From Candidatus Eisenbacteria bacterium (GTDB taxonomy: Bacteria > Eisenbacteria > RBG-16-71-46): DNA of 64,000 nt. How positions within the stretch are numbered: the first letter of the stretch is position 1; each line of letters opens with the position of its first letter. Positions 1 through 8,885 of this stretch are shown here, in pieces. The stretch lies in contig JADLBL010000020.1 in assembly GCA_020847735.1 (NCBI GenBank), positions 257,632 to 321,631 of the forward strand. The letters are read 5' to 3'. The position numbers and the translations under genes are program-made. Under the pieces are notes generated by a model. It saw only the letters and a list, made by a program, of their open reading frames with translations, made no database searches and was not told the DNA's origin.

Positions 1-1
1 C

Positions 2-295
2 CGCCTGTTCCAGTTCCTCGGCCGCAGTTCGGTCGTCGGCGACGCGGACGAGGCCGCGATCCTCGCCGCGGTCCGCTCGCTGCGTCCGCTGGATGCCGGG
101 CGCGCGAGCGCCGTTCCCGATCGCGTGCGCGTGCTGAGCGCGCCCGCCGCCGGCACGCTGCGCTCGCTGCTGCCGCGGCTGCAGCCGAACGCGCTCGATG
201 TGCTCGATCTGGCCATCCTCAACGGCGTGGATTCGACGACGGCGATCGCTTCGGGCGAGTGGCTCAAGCTCGTCGAGCCCGGTCGGCGACGATGA
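2..295 (+). CDS. M48-family metallopeptidase, C-terminal fragment
   Basis: Open at the left edge; 97 residues remain before the TGA at 293-295. The pattern resembles the C-terminal extension of secreted M48 Zn-metalloproteases: a conserved SLRPL-like segment, an RVRVLSAPAAGTLRSL stretch, a LAILNGV segment and a final WLKLV, which looks like a LysM-like repeat. The HExxH catalytic core would lie upstream, outside the window, so the assignment rests on the tail only. It ends 55 bases before actA and does not overlap its promoter at 311, so it is probably a separate transcription unit. Confidence 0.55.
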   Translation, partial: RLFQFLGRSSVVGDADEAAILAAVRSLRPLDAGRASAVPDRVRVLSAPAAGTLRSLLPRLQPNALDVLDLAILNGVDSTTAIASGEWLKLVEPGRRR

Positions 296-310
296 GCAGC
301 TTGAGAAGGG

Positions 311-339
311 TTGACATCCCCGGCGCGGCATCCTAGGTT
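311..339 (+). promoter_or_regulatory. Sigma70-type promoter of the act operon
   Basis: TTGACA at 311-316, a 17-base spacer and TAGGTT at 334-339. Transcription would start near 346, about five bases before the actA ATG at 351. No Shine-Dalgarno sequence precedes that ATG, so the mRNA is probably nearly leaderless. Confidence 0.75.
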
Positions 340-350
340 GCCGCACGGCC

Positions 351-881
351 ATGAAGAAACTCACCGTCGCCGCCATCGTGGTGTCGTTCCTCGCGCTCGC
401 CACCGTCGCGTTCACGCAGTCGTTCGGCGTGCAACTCGGCGGACGCAAGGGACCGAAGCAGCCGATCGCCTACAGCCACGCGATTCACGCGGGCAAGCTC
501 GGCATGGACTGCCGCTACTGTCACTACGGCGCCTACAAGTCCAACTGGGCGAACATCCCGGCGATGAGCACCTGCATGGGCTGCCACAAGATGGCCGCCA
601 CCGACCGCCCCGAGGTGCAGAAGCTCACCGGCTACTGGGAGCGCGGCGAGAACATTCCGTGGGTCAAGGTGCACTACCTGCCCGACCACGTGAAGTTCAA
701 CCACAAGCGCCACGTCCAGGCCGGCTTCGCCTGCCAGGAATGCCACGGCCCGGTGCAGGAGATGGACGTCGTCTACCAGTACAGCTCGCTCAAGATGGGC
801 TGGTGCGTGGACTGCCATCGCAAGCACGAGAACGACCCCAAGTTCACGGCCACGCTCGACTGCCTCGCCTGTCACCACTAG
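351..881 (+). CDS. actA: ActA, pentaheme cytochrome c subunit of alternative complex III
   Basis: 176 aa. An N-terminal membrane segment or signal anchor (about residues 4-22) is followed by five CxxCH heme-attachment motifs: C54-H58, C75-H79, C128-H132, C152-H156 and C171-H175. Five c-type hemes match the pentaheme ActA of characterised complexes. In that family ActA sits on the periplasmic face and carries electrons from the iron-sulfur/quinol module onward to ActE or an external acceptor. It is the first gene of a complete actABCDEF operon, 15 bases before actB. The start is the first ATG after the promoter at 311-339 and has no Shine-Dalgarno sequence. Confidence 0.95.
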   Translation: MKKLTVAAIVVSFLALATVAFTQSFGVQLGGRKGPKQPIAYSHAIHAGKLGMDCRYCHYGAYKSNWANIPAMSTCMGCHKMAATDRPEVQKLTGYWERGENIPWVKVHYLPDHVKFNHKRHVQAGFACQECHGPVQEMDVVYQYSSLKMGWCVDCHRKHENDPKFTATLDCLACHH

Positions 882-896
882 AGGACCCGTTCCCCC

Positions 897-3800
897 ATGT
901 CGGATTCGGTGGTCTTCAATCGCCGCGACTTTCTCAAGCTGGTGGGCGTCGGCGTCGCCGGCGCGGCGGCGGGCTGCGCGAAGCCACCCGCGGAGAGACT
1001 GATTCCGTACCTGGTGGCGCCCGAGGACATCCTCCCGGGCGTTCCTTACTTCTACGCCAGCACCTGCCGTGAGTGCCCGGCCGCCTGCGGCATCGTCGTC
1101 CGCACGCGCGAGGGCCGCGCGATCAAGATCGAGGGCAACCCGGATCATCCGGTGAACCAGGGCGGACTGTGCGCGCGCGGGCAGGCGTCGCTGCAGGGGC
1201 TCTACGATCCCGACCGCCTGAAGACGCCGATGCTGAAGGAAGCGGGCAAGTGGCGGCCCGCCACCTGGGAGGAGGCGCTGGCGCTCGCCGCCGGCAAACT
1301 CGGCGCCGCGAAGGGCAGGACGCTGCTGCTCACCGGGCGCGAGACCGGCTCGATGCGCGCGCTGGCCCGCGATTTCGCGAAGGCCACCGGCGGCCGGCAC
1401 GTGATGTGGGAGCCGTACGCGTACGAGGCGGTGCGGGCGGCCAACCAGAAGACGTTCGGCCTCGCGGCGGTGCCGCGCTACGACTTCGCCTCGGCGCGCT
1501 GCGTCATTTCGTTCGGCGCCGACTTCCTCGAGACGTTCGGTTCCCCGGTGGCGCAGGCGCGCGGATTCGCGGCCATGCGCGCGAAGCGGGACGATTCGGC
1601 CGGCTGGTTCGTTGCCGTCGAGCCGCGCCTTTCGCTGACGGGCGCGAACGCCGACGAGTGGGTCGCGATCCGGCCGGGAACCGAAGCCGCGCTCGCGCTC
1701 GGGCTCGCGCACGTGATCCTCGCCGAGAACCTCGGGCCGCCGGTGCCCGAGGGCGGCGCGCTGCGCGCCGCGGTCGCGGCCTGGACGCCCGACGAGGTCG
1801 CGAAGCAGACGGACGTGGACGCCGCAAGCGTGCAGCGGCTCGCGCGACTGTTCGTCAGGGCCGGCTCGCCGCTGGCGGTGGCGGGCGGCATCGCCGCCCA
1901 GGGCACGCAGGCGACCTCGCTGGTCGCCGCGGTCAACCTGCTCAACTACGCCTCGGGCGCGGTCGGCCGCACGCTGCGATTCGACCGGCCCCTCGACTTC
2001 GACGGCGTCTCCGGTTTCGCCGCCCTGGGCGAGGAACTGAAGGCGATGTCGGCCGGCGCGTTCGACGTCGCGCTCGTGAACGGCGCGAACCCCGCCTACG
2101 CGCTGCCGGCGTGGGCCGGCTTCGCGGACGCGTTCGCGAAGGTGCCCTTCAAGGTCGCGCTCGCGGCGGCGATGGACGAGACGGCGGACCAGTGCGACCT
2201 CGTGTTGCCGGTCCTGCACCCGCTCGAGAGTTTCGGCGACGACTTCGGCGTCAAGGGCGTCTTCTCGCTGATCCAGGCGACGATGAAGCCGCTGCCGATG
2301 TTCGACGCGCGCGCCGCCGGCGACGTGCTGCTGCAGCTCGGCACCGGCTCGGGACTTCTCACCGGCGCGGCCCCGGCGTGGTTCGACTACGTCAAGGCCA
2401 ACTGGAAGCCGGTGCACGCGCGGCTGGGAAGCGGGCGCGACTTCGACACCTTCTGGCTGGACTCGCTCAAGGCCGGCGGCGTCTGGGAGCCGGCCGCGAA
2501 TCCCGCGGTGCGCTGGGCCGGTGCGCCCGTGTTCGCGACGTCGCCGCTCGCGGGCGAGGGCGACTACACGCTGGTCGTGGTGCCGTCGAACAATTTCCAC
2601 GACGGCCGCGGCGCGAACAAGCCCTGGCTGCAGGAACTGCCCGACATGACCAGCAAGGCGGTGTGGGGCACCTGGGCCGAAATCCACCCCGACACGGCGA
2701 AGAAGCTGGGGCTGGACTCCGGCGACGCCGTTCGCGTCGAGACTTCGGCCGGCAGCGTCACGGTGCCCGCGTACCCGTATGCCGGCATCCGTCCGGATAC
2801 GGTGGCGATCACCCTCGGGCAGGGCCACACGAACTATGGTCGCTACGCGACCGGCCGCGGCGTCAACGCGCTCGCGCTCGTGCCGCAGGCGACCGACGCC
2901 GCTTCGGGCGCGCTCGCGTACCTGGGCGCGAAGGCGAAGCTGGCCGCGGGCGCGAAGGCGGCCAGCCTGTACCTGCAGCAGGCCACCAAGGACCAGCACG
3001 ATCGCGGCATCGCGCAGGTCATCCCGGTCGCTCAGCTGCTCGCGGCGGCGGGTGCGTCCGGCGGGCACGCGACGGAAGGCGGGCACGCGAGCGAAGCGAA
3101 GGGCGCGCACGAGCGCGCGTATCCGGGGCACTACCCGGGCGGCGAGGGCGTGCACGGCGACGTGAGCCCGATGCAGATGAAGAAGGGCCGCTACACCGAG
3201 CCGCTGGCGCGCCCCGACTCGGTGAAGATGCCCGCGCACACGATCACCGCCTTCGAGAGCGAGCTCAAGGGGCGCGGACCGCGCGCGAATCCGGTCAACG
3301 TCGGCAGCTACGCGACCGCCAAGCACCGCTGGGCGATGGCGATCAACCTCGACGCCTGCACCGGCTGCGCCGCGTGCGTCGTGGCGTGCTACGCCGAGAA
3401 CAACATTCCGGTCGTGGGTCCCGAACTGGTCCAGAAGGGCCGCGAGATGGCGTGGATCCGTATCGACCGCTTCGAGGAGAAGCTCGCGCCGGGCGCCGCC
3501 GACGTGCGCTTCATTCCCATGATGTGCCAGCACTGCGGCGACGCGCCGTGCGAGATGGTGTGCCCGGTCTACGCGACCTTCCACACGCCCGAGGGGATCA
3601 ACGGGCAGGTTTACAACCGCTGCGTCGGCACGCGGTACTGCTCGAACAACTGCCCGTACAAGGTGCGCGCGTTCAACTGGTTCGACTACAGCGCGCCCGA
3701 GAAGGTGACCTTCGCGTTCCCCGAACCGCTCAACTGGCAGCTCAATCCCGACGTCACGGTCCGCTCCAAGGGCGTGATGGAGAAGTGCTCGATGTGCATC

Positions 3801-4058
3801 CAGCGCATCCTCGAGGGCAAGGGCAACGCCAAGGACGAGCATCGCGAGGTCCGCGACGGCGAGATCCAGACCGCGTGCGCGCAAAGCTGCCCGGCGCGGG
3901 CCATCACGTTCGGCGACCTTGCCGACGCCGATTCGGCCGTGCACAAGGCCAGCTTCGGCGAGCGGCGCTACTGGGTGTTCGACGAACTCAACACGAAGCC
4001 GGGCGTCACGTACCTGCAGAAGGTCAAGCGGGACACGATGAGCGGGGGGCAGGCGTGA
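897..4058 (+). CDS. actB: ActB, molybdopterin-oxidoreductase-like and Fe-S fusion subunit of alternative complex III
   Basis: 1053 aa. Residues 9-14 (RRDFLK) form a twin-arginine signal, with a possible lipidation Cys at 27. The N-terminal domain (about 40-700) resembles the large subunit of molybdopterin oxidoreductases. A His/Gly-rich linker (about 700-760) leads to a ferredoxin-like domain. That domain has 15 cysteines in the expected groups: C821/824/827/831, C877/880/885/889, C909/915/919, C964/967 and C994/998. This fits three [4Fe-4S] and one [3Fe-4S] cluster, as known for ActB. The N-terminal domain also keeps a C57-C60-C64-C92 motif of the kind that holds an extra [4Fe-4S] in true Mo enzymes; I see no obvious Mo ligand. 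The stop overlaps the actC GTG start. Confidence 0.95.
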   Translation: MSDSVVFNRRDFLKLVGVGVAGAAAGCAKPPAERLIPYLVAPEDILPGVPYFYASTCRECPAACGIVVRTREGRAIKIEGNPDHPVNQGGLCARGQASLQGLYDPDRLKTPMLKEAGKWRPATWEEALALAAGKLGAAKGRTLLLTGRETGSMRALARDFAKATGGRHVMWEPYAYEAVRAANQKTFGLAAVPRYDFASARCVISFGADFLETFGSPVAQARGFAAMRAKRDDSAGWFVAVEPRLSLTGANADEWVAIRPGTEAALALGLAHVILAENLGPPVPEGGALRAAVAAWTPDEVAKQTDVDAASVQRLARLFVRAGSPLAVAGGIAAQGTQATSLVAAVNLLNYASGAVGRTLRFDRPLDFDGVSGFAALGEELKAMSAGAFDVALVNGANPAYALPAWAGFADAFAKVPFKVALAAAMDETADQCDLVLPVLHPLESFGDDFGVKGVFSLIQATMKPLPMFDARAAGDVLLQLGTGSGLLTGAAPAWFDYVKANWKPVHARLGSGRDFDTFWLDSLKAGGVWEPAANPAVRWAGAPVFATSPLAGEGDYTLVVVPSNNFHDGRGANKPWLQELPDMTSKAVWGTWAEIHPDTAKKLGLDSGDAVRVETSAGSVTVPAYPYAGIRPDTVAITLGQGHTNYGRYATGRGVNALALVPQATDAASGALAYLGAKAKLAAGAKAASLYLQQATKDQHDRGIAQVIPVAQLLAAAGASGGHATEGGHASEAKGAHERAYPGHYPGGEGVHGDVSPMQMKKGRYTEPLARPDSVKMPAHTITAFESELKGRGPRANPVNVGSYATAKHRWAMAINLDACTGCAACVVACYAENNIPVVGPELVQKGREMAWIRIDRFEEKLAPGAADVRFIPMMCQHCGDAPCEMVCPVYATFHTPEGINGQVYNRCVGTRYCSNNCPYKVRAFNWFDYSAPEKVTFAFPEPLNWQLNPDVTVRSKGVMEKCSMCIQRILEGKGNAKDEHREVRDGEIQTACAQSCPARAITFGDLADADSAVHKASFGERRYWVFDELNTKPGVTYLQKVKRDTMSGGQA

Positions 4059-5431
4059 CGACGACGACCCTGCGGGATCTGACCGTGGACGGCGTGAACG
4101 ACGTGGACGAACGTCCCGTCACGCAGAAATCGCTGAACGACGACGTCCTCAGGCTGATCAGCCTGCCGGGCAAGGTCTGGTGGACGCTGTTCCTGCTCGA
4201 CCTGATCGTGCTCGCGGTCGCGCTCGCCTCGGTGCGCAACCTGATCGTGCTCGGCTGGGGCGTCTCGGGCTTCCAGCGCCCGGTCATGTGGGCGGTCGGC
4301 ATCACGAACTTCGTCTTCTGGGTCGGCATCGCGCACTGCGGCACGCTGGTCTCGGCGGTGCTGTTCCTGTTCCGCTCGCATTTCCGGCGCGCCGTGTATC
4401 GCATCGCCGAGGCGATGACGATCTTCGGCGTGCTGACCGCGGCCGTCTTCCCGGCGATCCACACCGGCCGGCCGTGGTTCGACTACTGGCTGTTCCCCTA
4501 TCCGAACCAGCGCCAGATCTGGACGAACATCCGCTCGCCGCTCGAGTGGGACGTGTTCGCCGTCAACACCTACCTGACGATCTCGAGCATCTTCTTCCTC
4601 GTCGGGCTCATTCCCGACATCGCCGCCGCGCGCGACCGCGCCAAACACCCGGTGATGCGGCTGATCTTCTCGCTCCTGTCGTTCGGCTGGTCCGGCGCGA
4701 ACTACCAGTGGAAGCACTTCTACGGCGCCTACCTGTTCTTCGCCGCGCTCGCGACGCCGCTGGTCTTCTCGGTGCACTCGGTCGTCTCGTGGGACTTCGC
4801 GATGGCGCAGGTCCCGGGCTGGCACACCACGATCTTCGCGCCCTACTTCGTGGCGGGCGCGATCTTCTCGGGTGTGGCGATGGTGATCTTCCTGCTCATC
4901 ATCATCCGCAAGGGCTTCAACCTGCAGCACCTGGTCACCATCGACCACATGGAGAAATTGTCCAAGCTCGTGCTGCTGACCTCGAGCATGGTCGGCTACT
5001 CGTACCTGACCGAGTTCTTCATGGCGTGGGCGGGCCCGAGCAAGACCGAGCGCGACCTGTTCGTGTTCCGGGCGTTCGGGCACTACTGGTGGGCCTTCTG
5101 GATCATGTTCAGCTGCAACGTGATCTTCCCGCTGTCGCTGTGGTTCAAGTCCGTGCGGCGAAACATGACGGCGCTGTTCATCCTTTCGATCCTGGTCAAC
5201 GTCGGAATGTGGTTCGAGCGGTTCGTCATCATCGTCACCTCGCTGGCGCGCGCCTTCAACCCGTCGAACTGGTTCCACTACCGCATCTCGATCACCGAGA
5301 TCGCGCTGATCGTCGGGTCGTTCGCGTGGTTCTTCATGTTCTTCCTCGTGTTCGTCCGATTGCTGCCGGCGTTCTCGATCACCGAGATCAAGGAAACGCT
5401 GCCCGTTCCGCGGCGAAAGGGGAGCCACTGA
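4055..5431 (+). CDS. actC: ActC, NrfD-like quinol-binding membrane subunit
   Basis: 458 aa. This is an integral membrane protein of the NrfD/PsrC family with about ten predicted hydrophobic helices; in alternative complex III ActC carries the quinol site next to ActB. The GTG start at 4055 overlaps the actB stop (GTGA), and the segment before it in the same frame is not protein-like. A hydrophilic N-terminus of about 40 residues precedes the first helix (LFLLDLIVLAVALAS). The stop overlaps the actD ATG by one base (TGATG). The residues GRPWFDYWLFPYPNQR and the following NIRSPLEWD are typical of this subunit. Confidence 0.95.
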   Translation: MTTTTLRDLTVDGVNDVDERPVTQKSLNDDVLRLISLPGKVWWTLFLLDLIVLAVALASVRNLIVLGWGVSGFQRPVMWAVGITNFVFWVGIAHCGTLVSAVLFLFRSHFRRAVYRIAEAMTIFGVLTAAVFPAIHTGRPWFDYWLFPYPNQRQIWTNIRSPLEWDVFAVNTYLTISSIFFLVGLIPDIAAARDRAKHPVMRLIFSLLSFGWSGANYQWKHFYGAYLFFAALATPLVFSVHSVVSWDFAMAQVPGWHTTIFAPYFVAGAIFSGVAMVIFLLIIIRKGFNLQHLVTIDHMEKLSKLVLLTSSMVGYSYLTEFFMAWAGPSKTERDLFVFRAFGHYWWAFWIMFSCNVIFPLSLWFKSVRRNMTALFILSILVNVGMWFERFVIIVTSLARAFNPSNWFHYRISITEIALIVGSFAWFFMFFLVFVRLLPAFSITEIKETLPVPRRKGSH

Positions 5432-5979
5432 TGCTGGGCGGGATGTTGGAACGCATCTTGAACCCGGTGCCCCCGAAGTTCAGCGGCGTGCTGGGCGTCT
5501 GGTACTACGTGGACGACGCCGCCGACGCGGTGAAGGCGCTGCGCCAGGCCGGGCACGCGGACCTCAACGTGTTCTCGCCCGTGCCGCACCACGAGCTCGA
5601 GAGCGCGCTCGACCACGGCCCGTCGCTGGTCCGCTGGGTCACGGCGGTGGGCGGCTTTCTGGGCGCCGCCGGCGGTTTCGGCCTGTGCTACTACACGCTG
5701 TGGGCGTGGCCGCTCGTCATCGGCGGCAAGGAGCTCTATTCACTGCCGCCGATGACCGTGATCGGCTACGAATCCATGATTCTCATCGCCGGCATCGCGA
5801 ACCTGATCGGCATGCTCGCGCTCGCGAGGCTGCCGCAGGTCAAGCCGGTGGCGCCCTACGATCCGCGCTTCCAGGAGGACCGCATCGGCGTCTGGGTGCC
5901 GTGTGACGCGAAGGCCGCGCAGCGCGTCGAGGAAGTGATGAAGGGCAGCGGGGCCGAGGAGGTGCAGGTCCATGCTTAA
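5431..5979 (+). CDS. actD: ActD, DUF3341 membrane subunit of alternative complex III
   Basis: 182 aa. A soluble N-terminal part (GVWYYVDDAADAVKALRQAG) is followed by two transmembrane helices at about residues 70-98 and 110-130 and a soluble C-terminus. This is the DUF3341 layout of ActD. In known complexes it is a structural subunit beside ActC and its function is unresolved. The ATG overlaps the actC stop by one base and the end overlaps the actE start by eight bases, so translation is probably coupled. Confidence 0.93.
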   Translation: MLGGMLERILNPVPPKFSGVLGVWYYVDDAADAVKALRQAGHADLNVFSPVPHHELESALDHGPSLVRWVTAVGGFLGAAGGFGLCYYTLWAWPLVIGGKELYSLPPMTVIGYESMILIAGIANLIGMLALARLPQVKPVAPYDPRFQEDRIGVWVPCDAKAAQRVEEVMKGSGAEEVQVHA

Positions 5980-6538
5980 GCCCGCGCTCCTGCTCGGCGT
6001 CCTCGCGCTGTGGTCGGTGTCCTTCCAGCAGGGCTGCCAGGATCTGAAGAAGTCGCTCACGCACCTGCGCTATTACCCGATCCGCGACATGCGCCAGACC
6101 ATCGTGATCGACCCGCAGCGTTACGACCCGACGAACGGCAAGTGGGTCACCTTTCGCGCCCCGGACTCGCTGGCCGTCTCGTCGATCGGCCAGGACCGCT
6201 GGATCGGCTCCGCGCCCTACGACGAAACGGCGCCGCTGATCCACGACCCCACGCCCGTGACCGACGAATCCATCGTGCGCGGCGACACCTTGTTCCGCGC
6301 GATCTGTTCGCCCTGCCACGGCAAGACGATGATGGGGGACGGCACGGTCGTGCCGTTCTTCATGCCGCCGCCCGACCTGCTCGCGCAGGCGACGCGCGAT
6401 CGCAGCGACGGCTTCATCTACAGCTACATGCGCTACGGCGGGGTGGTGATGCCGTCGTACGGGAACGCCCTCTCGGCGCACGACGCGTGGGACATTTTGC
6501 ACTACCTCCGCCACATGCAGAAGGTCAGCCCGAGATGA
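5972..6538 (+). CDS. actE: ActE, monoheme cytochrome c subunit
   Basis: 188 aa. One heme-attachment motif C112-S-P-C115-H116 is present, with a likely axial Met at 160 (GVVMPSYGN). The N-terminus is a signal sequence ending near Cys22. ActE is a lipoprotein in characterised complexes, but the lipobox here (QQGC) is weak. ActE is thought to deliver electrons to a terminal oxidase or soluble acceptor on the periplasmic side. The start lies inside the end of actD, and the stop overlaps the actF ATG (ATGA). Confidence 0.93.
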   Translation: MLKPALLLGVLALWSVSFQQGCQDLKKSLTHLRYYPIRDMRQTIVIDPQRYDPTNGKWVTFRAPDSLAVSSIGQDRWIGSAPYDETAPLIHDPTPVTDESIVRGDTLFRAICSPCHGKTMMGDGTVVPFFMPPPDLLAQATRDRSDGFIYSYMRYGGVVMPSYGNALSAHDAWDILHYLRHMQKVSPR

Positions 6539-7791
6539 GCCACGAGGACGTGCTCCGCGACATCGCCGGCAAGCTCCCCGTCCGGCCCAACGCGCGCAAG
6601 CGGCGGATCTGGATCGCCTGTTTCGTCGTCGGGGCGGCGTCGCTCGCCTACCTGTTCGCGACCAACCCGCTGCGTGCCTGGGGCGCGTGGGCGATCAACA
6701 CGATCTACTTCCTCGGTGTGGCCCAGGGCGCCATCGCGCTTTCCGCCTCGTACCGGCTGTCGAACGGTCGCTGGGGCGGTCCGGTGATGCGCATCGCCGA
6801 GTCCTTCACGGCCTACCTGCCCGTCGGCATCGCGACGCTGCTGGTGCTGCTCGTCGGCGGCATCGGGACCTACCTGCCGTGGGTGCAGGGAGTCGAGCCG
6901 CGGCTCAAGCCGTTCCTGAACGTGCCGTTCCTCTACGTGCGCACGCTCGGCGGCGCGCTGCTCTTCTGGTGGCTGTCGGCGAAGCTGGTCCGGGTGACGC
7001 TGCGCTCCGACCTTCAGGCCCTCAAGCCGCACGTGGCGCCCGAGCTGAAGGCCGAGTACGAGCGCATGTCGGCGAACTGGAAGGGCGACGAGGCGGAGGC
7101 GAAATGGCGCCGTCACGAGCTCGCTCACCTCTCGCCCCAGCTGGCGCTGACCTTCGTGATCTTCTTCTCCGTGCTCGGCTGGGACTTCATCATGGAGCTG
7201 ACGCCGAACTGGGTGAGCGGCCTGTTCGGCTGGTGGATCTATGCCGGGGCGTTCATCGCGGGCATCGCGATGACGGCTTTCATGGCCGTGCAGCTGCGCG
7301 CGAAGTACCGGCTCGAGGCGTACATCTCGACCAACATGTTCTGGGACATCGGCAAGATCCTGTTCGCCTGGTGCATCTTCTGGGCCTACCTGTTCTGGTC
7401 GCAGTACCTGACCATCTGGTACGCGAACATTCCCGAAGAGAGCTGGTGGGTGTTCATCCGTTTCGAGGAGCCGTGGCGCACGCTGTCGTTCACGGTATTC
7501 ACGCTGGTGTTCGCCATTCCCTTCCTCGGAATGCTCAACAAACCCGCGAAGACGAAGCCCGTGCTGCTCATGACCTTCTCGCTCATCGTGCTCGTCGGTA
7601 TCTGGCTCGAGCGCGTCGTCCTCGTGATGCCGTCGCTGAACGCCGAGCAGGTCTGGCTCGGGCTGCCGGAGATCGGGGTCACGATCGGCTTCCTCGGTCT
7701 GTTCGGCTGGCCGGTGCAGAGCTTCCTGTCGAAGTTCCCCGTCGTGAACGTGACCGACGTGTTAGAGGGCGCGGGAAGATCCGGGCACTGA
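6535..7791 (+). CDS. actF: ActF, second NrfD-like membrane subunit of alternative complex III
   Basis: 418 aa, polytopic with about ten predicted helices and a large charged cytoplasmic loop (about residues 165-205, with HELAHLSPQLALT at its end). It is a diverged paralogue of ActC and in known structures lies beside it in the membrane; a role in proton movement is debated. The ATG at 6535 overlaps the actE stop. It is the last gene of the operon and a strong hairpin follows 24 bases later. No cytochrome c oxidase genes follow, although they often do in other genomes. Confidence 0.95.
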   Translation: MSHEDVLRDIAGKLPVRPNARKRRIWIACFVVGAASLAYLFATNPLRAWGAWAINTIYFLGVAQGAIALSASYRLSNGRWGGPVMRIAESFTAYLPVGIATLLVLLVGGIGTYLPWVQGVEPRLKPFLNVPFLYVRTLGGALLFWWLSAKLVRVTLRSDLQALKPHVAPELKAEYERMSANWKGDEAEAKWRRHELAHLSPQLALTFVIFFSVLGWDFIMELTPNWVSGLFGWWIYAGAFIAGIAMTAFMAVQLRAKYRLEAYISTNMFWDIGKILFAWCIFWAYLFWSQYLTIWYANIPEESWWVFIRFEEPWRTLSFTVFTLVFAIPFLGMLNKPAKTKPVLLMTFSLIVLVGIWLERVVLVMPSLNAEQVWLGLPEIGVTIGFLGLFGWPVQSFLSKFPVVNVTDVLEGAGRSGH

Positions 7792-7814
7792 CGTCTTTCC
7801 TCCGCCGATGACGG

Positions 7815-7849
7815 CGCCCGGATCCTCGCCTCGAGGGTCCGGGCGTTTC
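7815..7849 (+). terminator. Intrinsic terminator of the act operon
   Basis: An 11-bp stem with one G-T pair (7815-7825 with 7835-7845) and a nine-base loop is followed by TTTCTCGTTT. It lies 24 bases after the actF stop. Confidence 0.7.
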
Positions 7850-7889
7850 TCGTTTCGAGGCTCGTTCGGGGGCGTTGGGGATCGCATGC

Positions 7890-7910
7890 GGGCGGGTTCT
7901 GGGCCCGCCC
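7890..7910 (+). other. GC hairpin upstream of tRNA-Leu
   Basis: GGGCGGG at 7890-7896 pairs with CCCGCCC at 7904-7910, 11 bases before the mature tRNA 5' end. It may be a processing or termination structure. There is no T tract. Confidence 0.35.
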
Positions 7911-7921
7911 GATCGGAAGAC

Positions 7922-8004
<83 letters not shown>

Positions 8005-8126
8005 CATCTCCGAAGTCGGGACGAACGACGGCAGGTGCGGATCGAAAGAGCGGGGCGGACCCGTGCGGCGTTCGTGTATCCTGCGCGCTCGTCGGCGCTC
8101 CGCGCGCCGCCCACAGGGAGGTGCGA

Positions 8127-8840
8127 TTGGGGCTCTGGCGGTGGCTGGCGACGTCGTGCGACGCGGGCTGGCGGCGGCATGCGCGGTTTCTGGGACTCGG
8201 CTGGCTCGGCGGCCTGCTGGTGTGCGCGCTCGCCGCGTGGGCGGGGCACGGGCTTTACTACTTTCTCGACTTCCGCTGGAGCGGACGGCCGTTGTCGGGG
8301 TTGATGACGCTGGCGAGCGGCTTCTGCCTGGTCATTTGCGGCAGCGGTTTCCTGGTCGCCTCCCGGCGCGCGATGCGAACGCCGGGGCAGGGGCGTGAAT
8401 GGCTGGGCTGGCTCCTCGGCGGGCTGGGTTGCTTCTGGCTCGCATTCGACGAAGTCGGCCAGCTTCACGAGCAGGCGGCGGAACTGCTGCTTCGCGCGGG
8501 TGTCCCGCGTCCGCTGGGCGTGCTCGACACGGATCTGTACGTCTTCACGGCCTACGTGGCGGGGCTGGTGCTCGTCGTCGCGATGCTGTGGCCGACGCGC
8601 CGGGCACTCGAGCCGGCCATGCTCCCCCTGGCCGTCGCGCTCGTCTGCTTCGCGCTGTCCGAGGTGTTCGACCAGCTTCCGTGGGACCGCCTCGCGCCCG
8701 CGACGCGGCCATGGGTGGGAACGACCGAGGAGGTCTACAAGTCGCTCGGTGCGTGGTCGCTGGCGATGTGCGGGCTGCTGTGCGCCGACGAGGCGACTCG
8801 CGCGGACGCGAACCCGGGCGAGCGTGTCGGTCGAACCTGA
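8127..8840 (+). CDS. Unrecognised membrane protein with an FDExxxLHE motif
   Basis: 237 aa from a TTG start at 8127, chosen because GGGAGG (8115-8120) lies at a suitable distance; GTG at 8121 is too close to that site. About five hydrophobic helices are visible, starting near residues 20-45, 50-75 and 95-115. The third is followed by a charged FDEVGQLHEQ segment that stands out against the hydrophobic background and could bind a metal or a substrate. I do not recognise a named family. It stands alone between tRNA-Leu and the converging pilin operon and is followed by a hairpin at 8886-8915. Confidence 0.65.
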   Translation: MGLWRWLATSCDAGWRRHARFLGLGWLGGLLVCALAAWAGHGLYYFLDFRWSGRPLSGLMTLASGFCLVICGSGFLVASRRAMRTPGQGREWLGWLLGGLGCFWLAFDEVGQLHEQAAELLLRAGVPRPLGVLDTDLYVFTAYVAGLVLVVAMLWPTRRALEPAMLPLAVALVCFALSEVFDQLPWDRLAPATRPWVGTTEEVYKSLGAWSLAMCGLLCADEATRADANPGERVGRT

Positions 8841-8885
8841 CGCCCGCGAGCGGGCGCCGCGGGAGCGCGACGGGCCGAAAGCGCC

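Noticed and set aside
333-3944. A 1203-codon open frame on the minus strand opposite actA-actB
   Set aside because: It is antisense to two well-supported genes, is Arg/Ala/Val-rich with no domain, and such frames are expected opposite GC-rich coding DNA.
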